NCBI GenBank assembly: GCA_934130595.1
Contig: CAKOYF010000013.1
Location: 1 to 37,327 of the forward strand
Length of the DNA stretch: 37,327 nucleotides
Reading direction: 5' to 3'
Origin: an uncultured Clostridia bacterium
Lineage (GTDB): Bacteria > Bacillota > Clostridia > TANB77 > CAG-465
The position numbers and the translations under genes were made by a program. Numbering within the stretch: position 1 is the stretch's first letter; every line of letters starts with the position of its first letter. Below the pieces are notes generated by a model that was given only the letters and a program-made list of their open reading frames with translations, was not told the origin of the DNA and did not search any database. Of this stretch, positions 31,754 to 37,327 are shown one piece after another.

Positions 31754-34144
31754 TTACTCGTTAATATACATATTGTTATTTTTTAATGCTGTTAAAACTT
31801 TTTCTCTTTCACTATCTATTTGTTCTTTAGTTAATGTGTCTGTATAAGAACCAATAGTAAATCTAATTGTAACAGTCTTTTTACCAAATAATTTTTCTTT
31901 GTTTTCGTAAATATCTACTAAAGAGTATTCCATTAAATATTCCATGTTTGCCTCTTTAATTGCATTTTCAATTTCAGCATATTTTGTATCCTTATCTACA
32001 ATTAATGATAAATCAAAAGTAACTGTTTGATATTTAGATATTTCTTTATAGTTAATCTCTTTTTTTGCTATTTCTCCTAATAAGTCTATTCTTAATTCTG
32101 CTACTACTATTGAAGCTTTTGAATTTATTGCATCTCTTACTTTTGGATGTACAACAGAAATATATCCTAGTGATTGATTGTTAACAAAAATTTCAAAGCT
32201 ATTTATAGGATGCATCCAGTTGTTTTGAACTAACTCTATATTTTGATATCTAACATCTAAATTTTTGTTTATTTTTACGATACTATCTATCATTTTCTTT
32301 ACTTCAAAAGCTAATTCTTTTTCTGATTTTTTTGTTGTTGCAACTGCAAGACCTAATACCTTGTGCTCGTCTGCATTTTTTCCATCAAAATTGTAATCAA
32401 AAGTTCTTCCTATTTCAAACACTTTACATTCTGGCATATATTTTAGGTTTTTATTTATAGCATATAACATTGTTGGAGCCATTTCTCTTCTTAAAGTATT
32501 GTCTAATCTAACTATTCCATTAACGATTTTTAAATTATCTCTTACTTTAATTCCTAACTCTTGGTTCATTTCAGTATTGTACCATACATAACTATGTATT
32601 TCTGACATTCCAAATTTTGTTGCAAGTAAATCTTTAGTAGCATATTCTAGTTCTCTTACTGGATCTTTTGCTACTGGTGTTATTGCCCATAAATTTGTTT
32701 TTGGCTCTATGTTATCATAACCATGAATTCTTGCAATTTCTTCTATTATATCTGCTTTTTGACTAACATCTTTTGTTGCTCTAAATGTTGGAACATCAAC
32801 AGTAATGTTTTCTCCATCAGTCTTAACACCAAATTCTAGATTTTTCAAAGTAGTAGTTACTTCTTCCATAGGTAATACTTTTCCTATACTTCTATCAATA
32901 TATTCTTTATCTAAATTTATTGTGATATGTGGATATTTCTCTATATAAGCATCTGAAAATGCTGATGTAACTTTAATATCTTTATCTTCTTCTCTTAATA
33001 CTTTTATAAATCTAGCTATAGCTATTTGTGTAAGTTCAGGGTCTAAAGTCTTTTCGTAACGAGCTGCAGCGTCAGTTCTTAAATCTAATTTACTTGCAGT
33101 TTTACGTATTGCAACTGCATCAAAAGTAGCAGACTCTAAGAATAATGAAGTTGTATCATCCACTATTTCACTTGCTAATCCACCCATTACACCAGCTATT
33201 GCAACAGGTTCTTTATCATTGTGTATCATTAAAGTTCCTTTTTCTAGTTTTCTTACTTGACCATCTAGAGTTGTAAATTCAGAATCTTCTTTTATAGTTT
33301 TAACTTGTACACTTGAAACTTTTCTGTTATCAAAAGCATGCATTGGTTGTCCTAATTCAAGCATAATATAGTTTGTCATATCAGCAAGTAAATTAATACT
33401 TCTCATTCCACAATAATATAATCTAACTTTCATTTTCCATGATGCTTGTTTCTTAGTTACATTTTCTACTCTTAAAGCACTATATCTTAAGCATAATTGC
33501 TTATCATCTTGACATTCTACACCAATACTTAATTTTTCTAAATCTTTGTATAATTCAAGATTTTCAACATCTAATGGTTTTAATTTTCTTCCTGTTATTG
33601 CAGCAATTTCTCTTGCTATTCCATAATGTCCCCATAAATCTGGTCTATTAGTTAATGATTTATTATCTACTTCATAAACTATATCATCAACAGGAATTAT
33701 ATTTTTAATATCTTCTCCTAATTTTGCATCATCATCTAGTATTATTATACCTGAATGATCATCACTAATACCTAATTCTTTTTCAGATAAACACATACCA
33801 TTACTTATTTGTCCTGCAAGTGTTGCTTGACCAATCTTTTGTCCTCCAACTGTGCTTCCTACTTGAGCAAAAGCCACTTTTGCTCCTTCTTTTACATTTG
33901 GTGCACCACAGATAACTTGTAATTTTTCTTTACCTGTATCAACCATTAATTTATGTAATTTTTTAGAGTTTTCAACATTTTCAACACTTAAAATTTTAGC
34001 AACGATTACTCCATTTACATCTTGTCCATGTTTAGTTATACCCTCAACTTCAGCTGTTGACATTGTAAATTTATATATTAATTTTTCAACATCTATTCCT
34101 TCTAAATCTACAAAATCTTTTATCCAATTTATTGATATATACAT
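31754..34144 (-). CDS. pheT: Phenylalanine--tRNA ligase beta subunit
   Basis: 796 aa, full bacterial length. It has an N-terminal EMAP-II-like tRNA-binding domain (VIVAKILSVENVENSKKLHK, then LQVICGAPN), B3/B4 editing region (SLTNRPDLWGHYGIAREIAA, PMHAFDNRK), B5 domain, catalytic-like core (LRREMAPTML, EIGRTF) and a C-terminal FDX-ACB anticodon-binding domain (YQTVTFDLSLIVDKDT). It forms the alpha2beta2 enzyme with PheS. AGGAGG is 9 nt before the ATG. It is 13 bp downstream of pheS under the T-box. Confidence 0.98.
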   Translation of the reverse strand: MYISINWIKDFVDLEGIDVEKLIYKFTMSTAEVEGITKHGQDVNGVIVAKILSVENVENSKKLHKLMVDTGKEKLQVICGAPNVKEGAKVAFAQVGSTVGGQKIGQATLAGQISNGMCLSEKELGISDDHSGIIILDDDAKLGEDIKNIIPVDDIVYEVDNKSLTNRPDLWGHYGIAREIAAITGRKLKPLDVENLELYKDLEKLSIGVECQDDKQLCLRYSALRVENVTKKQASWKMKVRLYYCGMRSINLLADMTNYIMLELGQPMHAFDNRKVSSVQVKTIKEDSEFTTLDGQVRKLEKGTLMIHNDKEPVAIAGVMGGLASEIVDDTTSLFLESATFDAVAIRKTASKLDLRTDAAARYEKTLDPELTQIAIARFIKVLREEDKDIKVTSAFSDAYIEKYPHITINLDKEYIDRSIGKVLPMEEVTTTLKNLEFGVKTDGENITVDVPTFRATKDVSQKADIIEEIARIHGYDNIEPKTNLWAITPVAKDPVRELEYATKDLLATKFGMSEIHSYVWYNTEMNQELGIKVRDNLKIVNGIVRLDNTLRREMAPTMLYAINKNLKYMPECKVFEIGRTFDYNFDGKNADEHKVLGLAVATTKKSEKELAFEVKKMIDSIVKINKNLDVRYQNIELVQNNWMHPINSFEIFVNNQSLGYISVVHPKVRDAINSKASIVVAELRIDLLGEIAKKEINYKEISKYQTVTFDLSLIVDKDTKYAEIENAIKEANMEYLMEYSLVDIYENKEKLFGKKTVTIRFTIGSYTDTLTKEQIDSEREKVLTALKNNNMYINE

Positions 34145-34157
34145 TTTATTTATCCTC

Positions 34158-35186
34158 CTACTTAATATTCATTTGTTTTAATACTCTAACATCACAAGAG
34201 TTTAAAGCACGTAAATCATTTATGTTATATTTCATCATTGCTAGACGACTAAGTCCAAGTCCAAATGCAAATCCTGAATATTTTTCTGGATCAATTCCAC
34301 CCATTCTTAAAACGTTAGGGTGAATCATTCCACATGGACATAATTCTATCCAACTTCCATTTTTACAAACTTTACATCCTGCTCCATCACAATAAGGACA
34401 TTTTATATCTAATTCAAATCCTGGTTCAACAAATGGGAAAAATCCTGGTCTTAATCTTACTTCTACTTCTTTTTTAAATATTTCTGAAAGTAAAGTCTTC
34501 ATAAAATATATTAAATTAGAAATTGAAACATTTTTGTCTATCATCATACCTTCCATTTGGAAGAATGTGTTTTCATGACTTGCATCTAATGCTTCATTTC
34601 TAAAACATCTACCTGGGAATATAGCTTTTAAAGGTGCACCATATTTTAACATAATTTTATTTTGTGCAGCAGATGTTTGAGTTTTTAATAACTCTCCATT
34701 TTCTAGCCAGAATGTATCTTGCATATCTCTTGCTGGATGATACTTTGGTACATTTACTGCTTCAAAGTTATTATATTCTGTTTCAACTTCATTTCCATCT
34801 TCAACTGTAAATCCCATGCTAGAAAAGATCTCTTCTAGTTCTCTTTGAACTATTGTTATTGGATGTAATGAACCAACTTCATCATCTATTGGTTGAGTTA
34901 AATCTATTTTTTCTGCATTTTTTATCTTATCTTCATATTCTTTTTCTTTTAGTTCTTCTTTTTTCTTTTCAATTAATTCTTCGATTTCTACTCTTAACTT
35001 ATTTGCTTTTTCTCCAACTTCTTTTCTTTTAGATGCTTCAACATTTTTTAAGTTTTTTAGTATTTCTATTACTTCACCTTTTTTTCCTAAATATTCTACA
35101 CGAATATTTTCTGCATCTGATGTACTTTTAATTTCTGCTATTTTTTCTTTTACTTGACTCTTTAAAAGTGCTATTTTTTCTTCCAT
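34158..35186 (-). CDS. pheS: Phenylalanine--tRNA ligase alpha subunit
   Basis: 342 aa. An N-terminal coiled coil is followed by the class II catalytic core: motif 2 region FPGRCFRNEALDASHENTFF, FFPFVEPGFELD, and motif 3 FAFGLGLSRLAMMKY. A CPYCDGAGCKVCKNG insert gives four cysteines that may bind zinc. The ATG at 35186 has GGGAGG 8 nt upstream and gives the usual length. The longer frame to 35219 begins inside the T-box terminator. Transcription depends on uncharged tRNA-Phe through the T-box. Confidence 0.97.
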   Translation of the reverse strand: MEEKIALLKSQVKEKIAEIKSTSDAENIRVEYLGKKGEVIEILKNLKNVEASKRKEVGEKANKLRVEIEELIEKKKEELKEKEYEDKIKNAEKIDLTQPIDDEVGSLHPITIVQRELEEIFSSMGFTVEDGNEVETEYNNFEAVNVPKYHPARDMQDTFWLENGELLKTQTSAAQNKIMLKYGAPLKAIFPGRCFRNEALDASHENTFFQMEGMMIDKNVSISNLIYFMKTLLSEIFKKEVEVRLRPGFFPFVEPGFELDIKCPYCDGAGCKVCKNGSWIELCPCGMIHPNVLRMGGIDPEKYSGFAFGLGLSRLAMMKYNINDLRALNSCDVRVLKQMNIK

Positions 35187-35202
35187 TACTTTTTCCTCCC
35201 TT

Positions 35203-35473
35203 AAAAACAAAAAAGCCATTTCATCCTATCATAGGACGAAATGACTTTAAATTCCGCGTTACCACCTAAATTCATTCATTTTCATGAATGCACTCAACAC
35301 AGCTATCACGGGCATACCCGCTTACTCCTACTTATTTTTAATGTTCAAAGTAAGACCTCCAAAGTGAAATTTCAGTAATAGTATATTAGTATGCTTACAG
35401 CCGATGACATACATTCTCTAAAATATATTGTCTACTACCTACTTTGCTTTATCTACGGTTTTTTGTATTCATA
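35203..35473 (-). promoter_or_regulatory. T-box leader of pheST (Phe specificity)
   Basis: The minus-strand leader of about 270 nt carries the T-box sequence AGGTGGTAACGCGG (35267-35254), an AGAGAA K-turn-like motif early in stem I, and a candidate UUC specifier near 35368-35366 in CTGAAATTTCAC. Downstream lies a terminator that competes with the antiterminator. Uncharged tRNA-Phe binding the UUC codon and the GGTGG bulge should allow read-through into pheS. Confidence 0.92.
35206..35248 (-). terminator. Regulated terminator of the pheST T-box
   Basis: A 17-bp stem (35232-35248 with 35212-35228, some G-U) with loop TCA is followed on the minus strand by T6. It overlaps the 3' side of the antiterminator and lies about 20 nt before the pheS start. 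Confidence 0.92.
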
Positions 35474-35479
35474 GTTTGA

Positions 35480-35508
35480 ATTATAGCACAGTTTTCATAT
35501 TTTGTCAA
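35480..35508 (-). promoter_or_regulatory. Sigma-A promoter of pheST
   Basis: On the minus strand TTGACA (35508-35503), 17 bp, TATAAT (35485-35480), with TGC before the -10. It begins only 5 bp after the stop of the upstream gene. Confidence 0.88.
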
Positions 35509-35512
35509 ATAA

Positions 35513-36100
35513 TCATTCAGTTATCTTTTTTATGAGTTCTACAAAGCAATTTGACAGTTTTTCTAAATCAAATTCTATGCTTTTTTCATATCTATATTTA
35601 TTATTTATTTCTATTTGTAAAGATGGAATAGAGCAATTCTTACTTATATATGTGCTAACACAATTAATATTATCTGCACTAAATGGCTCATCTATTGTTA
35701 CATTAAAATATCCTGCATCTTTAAAAACTTTAACAGCATATTCTAATATATCACTTCTATTATTTAAATTCTTTCCATGAGCTGTACCAATACAAATATC
35801 TTCTTTTCTTCTATAATCCATACCATGTATATCTAATAACATAAGGACTTTTTGCTCTTTTATTACTTTAGCAAGTTCTTCTTTATACTCACTTTTTTCA
35901 TCATAATTTGGATCACCACTTAAAGGTGTAGTTTTATATATAATACTAATATCTATTTTTTCTTTTATATGCTTTATTAAGGTGTCTGTATTTACCTCAC
36001 CTTTCTTTATTTTTTTATTTCTTAAATGATCTACACAATGAGGTGCAGACATCATAACTTTAATTTTTCCAAGCTCAATACAAAAGTTATTATATTTCAC
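35513..36100 (-). CDS. N-formylglutamate amidohydrolase-like protein
   Basis: 195 aa with a GTG start preceded by AAAGGGG. Conserved positions of the FGase/HutG-like zinc hydrolase fold are visible: SAPHCVDHLR (18-27), LLDIHGMDYRR (88-98), CIGTAHG (103-109) and SLQIEINNKYR (160-170). It is shorter than classical HutG (~260 aa) and no histidine-utilisation genes are nearby, so the real substrate may differ. It begins 1 bp after the GNAT gene, and its SD overlaps the GNAT end, giving tight coupling. Confidence 0.75.
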   Translation of the reverse strand: MKYNNFCIELGKIKVMMSAPHCVDHLRNKKIKKGEVNTDTLIKHIKEKIDISIIYKTTPLSGDPNYDEKSEYKEELAKVIKEQKVLMLLDIHGMDYRRKEDICIGTAHGKNLNNRSDILEYAVKVFKDAGYFNVTIDEPFSADNINCVSTYISKNCSIPSLQIEINNKYRYEKSIEFDLEKLSNCFVELIKKITE

Positions 36101-36101
36101 T

Positions 36102-36566
36102 TTATATCCCCTTTCTAAGTTTTAATTGGAATTCTTCAAATCCACTCTTCTCATAAAAAGCTCTTGCATTATAATTGTTATTTAATACACTTATCTCTAA
36201 ACTTGTTAAATTTCTTTTTTTAGCCCATTTTTCTGATTCTTCTATAAGAATTTTTCCATAACCTTTTGTACGATACTGTGGTAATATAACTAGTTCATCT
36301 ATAGATGCAAAATGATCTTCTTTAAAATTTTGATACTTTTTAAAAGGAGATTTCCTTTCTTCTATTAATGAATATCCTATGATTTTATCATCTTCTTCAA
36401 TAACTATATAGTCAGATTCATTAGAATTTATTATAGATGTTATAAACTCTTTAGGAAATCCAATTGGATTGTATATGTCCTTTTTTAATTCACTCAACAC
36501 TATAAATAGTTCTGTGTTTAAATTGTATATTTCATCTATATCTTCTAGAACTGCATTTCTTATCAT
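36102..36566 (-). CDS. GNAT family N-acetyltransferase
   Basis: 154 aa. Acetyl-CoA binding motif A reads ELVILPQYRTKGYGKILIEE (Q/RxxGxG type), and motif B reads NYNARAFYEKSGFEEFQL. The N-terminus IRNAVLEDIDEIYNL is typical RimI-like GNAT. The substrate is unknown. The ATG at 36566 has GAGGTGG 5 nt upstream, while an in-frame GTG at 36575 lies inside that SD. It is paired with the amidohydrolase-like gene, so an acetylated or formylated small molecule is a possible shared substrate (inference). Confidence 0.88.
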   Translation of the reverse strand: MIRNAVLEDIDEIYNLNTELFIVLSELKKDIYNPIGFPKEFITSIINSNESDYIVIEEDDKIIGYSLIEERKSPFKKYQNFKEDHFASIDELVILPQYRTKGYGKILIEESEKWAKKRNLTSLEISVLNNNYNARAFYEKSGFEEFQLKLRKGI

Positions 36567-36608
36567 AATAACCACCTCAAATTTTAACTCTCTTTATTCT
36601 AGTGACTA

Positions 36609-36637
36609 ATTATATTATATATAAATTAATTTTTCAA
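36609..36637 (-). promoter_or_regulatory. Promoter of the GNAT/amidohydrolase operon
   Basis: On the minus strand TTGAAA (36637-36632), 17 bp, TATAAT (36614-36609). Confidence 0.7.
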
Positions 36638-36640
36638 TAT

Positions 36641-36672
36641 AAAAAGACACTTTAGTTCTTCTAAAGTGTCTT
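36641..36672 (-). terminator. Intrinsic terminator after the Rpn-tail genes
   Basis: AAGACACTTTAG/CTAAAGTGTCTT perfect 12-bp stem (36644-36655, 36661-36672), 5-nt loop, followed by TTT on the minus strand. It marks the 3' end of the Rpn transcript. Confidence 0.85.
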
Positions 36673-36678
36673 GTTCTA

Positions 36679-37014
36679 TTACATATTTTCTATCTCATCC
36701 ATGGTTAATCCTGTAACTTTTGATATAATCTCTTTATCCATTTTCATTTCTAGCATATTTTGAGCAATACTCTTTTTTTCTGCTTCTTTTCCTTTTTTCA
36801 AACCTTCTTCTTTTCCTAGTTCAATTCCACGATGTATTCCTTGTTGCAATCCTATCTCAATTCCTTCTTTTCTGCCCTCATTGTATCCACTATCTCTTAT
36901 TGCCATCTCATCCATTATTGCTTTTTCTCTTAGTTCTGCTAATCTTCTTTCCTTTTTATCTTGACTTATTTTATCTAATTGCTCTTTGGCTTTCTTTATT
37001 TCCTCATTTTTCAT
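36679..37014 (-). CDS. Stand-alone Rpn C-terminal tail protein (tandem duplicate)
   Basis: 111 aa. From residue 6 on it is nearly identical to the C-terminal part of the gene immediately upstream (37043 onward). It has a charged helix (KKAKEQLDKISQDKKERRL), a run of GxxxG-type tetrads (EGIEIGLQQGIHRGIELG), and the closing block MLEMKMDKEIISKVTGLTMD typical of Rpn-family (PD-(D/E)XK) nuclease tails. The nuclease domain is absent. Relative to the upstream copy it has 12 extra residues, exactly three tetrads. AGAGG about 11 nt before the ATG could drive translation. It is either a duplication remnant or an expressed tail protein. Confidence 0.7.
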   Translation of the reverse strand: MKNEEIKKAKEQLDKISQDKKERRLAELREKAIMDEMAIRDSGYNEGRKEGIEIGLQQGIHRGIELGKEEGLKKGKEAEKKSIAQNMLEMKMDKEIISKVTGLTMDEIENM

Positions 37015-37042
37015 TATTATAGATTCCTCTACTTTCTTTTTA

Positions 37043-37327
37043 TTACATATTATCTATCTCACTAATAGTCAATCCTGTAACTTTTGATATAGTTTCTTTA
37101 TCTATTTTCATTTCTAGCATATTTTGAGCAATACTCTTTTTTTCTGCTTTTTTTCCTTTTTTCAATCCTTCTTTTATTCCTTCTTCTATTCCTTCTTTTC
37201 TGCCCTCGTTGTATCCGCTATCTCTTATTGCCATCTCGTCCTTTATTGCTTTTTCTCTTAGTTCTGCTAATCTTCTTTCTTTTTTATCTTGACTTATTTT
37301 ATCTAATTGCTCTTTGGCTTTCTTTAT
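37043..37327 (-). CDS. Rpn family recombination-promoting nuclease, C-terminal part (runs off window)
   Basis: The frame is open from the stop at 37043 to the window end, giving 94 visible residues, so the gene is longer than shown. The visible part is the variable C-terminal region of Rpn/YhgA-like PD-(D/E)XK proteins: charged helix, short GxxxG tetrad run (GIEEGIKEGLKKG) and a final IDKETISKVTGLT block. The nuclease domain should lie beyond 37327. An internal ATG at 37234 has AAAGGA just upstream and could start a 63-aa tail product. The gene lies 28 bp upstream of the stand-alone tail copy. Confidence 0.8.
   Translation of the reverse strand: MKKAKEQLDKISQDKKERRLAELREKAIKDEMAIRDSGYNEGRKEGIEEGIKEGLKKGKKAEKKSIAQNMLEMKIDKETISKVTGLTISEIDNM

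Larger units (their letters stand above)
36679..37327 (-). repeat. Direct tandem duplication of the Rpn 3' end
   Basis: The segment at about 36679-36999 is repeated with few substitutions at 37043-37327 and probably continues outside. The copies differ by a 36-bp block encoding three tetrapeptide units, and the joint is 36999-37042. Direct repeats this similar are prone to recombination. Confidence 0.85.

Noticed and set aside
36679..37327. CRISPR-like or insertion-sequence repeat
   Set aside because: The two copies are coding and form a simple tandem duplication; no short regular spacers, terminal inverted repeats or transposase are seen.

Overview
The window is strongly A+T-rich and reads as chromosomal DNA of a monoderm (Gram-positive) Firmicute, most probably a clostridial gut-type bacterium. 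The evidence is the Asp23/AmaP/DUF2273 module joined to nusB, a glmS ribozyme, a Phe T-box before pheST, YqzL between era and recO, GGAGG-type ribosome-binding sites, many TTGACN-17-TATAAT promoters (often with an extended TGN -10), and secreted dockerin, cohesin and Big_2 proteins. I see no prophage, insertion sequence, CRISPR array or plasmid gene. Most of the window is core genome, with several less familiar envelope genes between the core operons.

Layout. 1-3.1 kb: tRNA-Leu, a membrane TPR protein and murC. 3.1-5.3 kb: an amidase-fold protein lacking its zinc histidines, ychF, then tRNA-Met/Ile2 and tRNA-Tyr behind a strong promoter. 5.3-7.1 kb: a 65-aa protein, a membrane protein and a secreted HExxHxxGxxH protease. 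7.1-10.4 kb: operon asp23-amaP-DUF2273-nusB-xseA-xseB. 10.5-13.5 kb: alaS (short form) with a HIT gene, divergent from ttcA. 13.5-17.5 kb: a dockerin-bearing glucosaminidase followed by a membrane-anchored cohesin-like protein. 17.6-22 kb: glmS ribozyme and glmS, then a class A PBP. 22-24.7 kb: era-yqzL-recO-membrane protein. 24.8-26.4 kb: an S1-domain protein and two small Cys-rich proteins behind a sigma-K-like promoter. 26.4-30.5 kb: smpB, an exported coiled-coil protein, a membrane gluzincin and a multispan membrane protein. 30.6-35.5 kb: a D,D-carboxypeptidase, then pheST under a T-box. 35.5-37.3 kb: an N-formylglutamate amidohydrolase-like protein, a GNAT acetyltransferase, and two tandem copies of the C-terminal tail of an Rpn-family nuclease. 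The upstream Rpn gene continues past the window end.

How the genes fit together. Cell-wall synthesis and turnover dominate: murC, glmS, the class A PBP, the D,D-carboxypeptidase, the glucosaminidase and the degenerate amidase. Translation is the second theme: alaS, pheST, smpB, ychF, era, ttcA and three tRNAs. The most interesting items are the two-gene cohesin/dockerin unit, which may tether a peptidoglycan hydrolase to the membrane, and the Rpn tail duplication, which could be a stand-alone copy of the known intragenic antitoxin. Two SD-embedding RNA hairpins and a probable mother-cell-controlled Cys-rich gene pair also deserve attention. All functional assignments come from reading the sequence; no database search was run.
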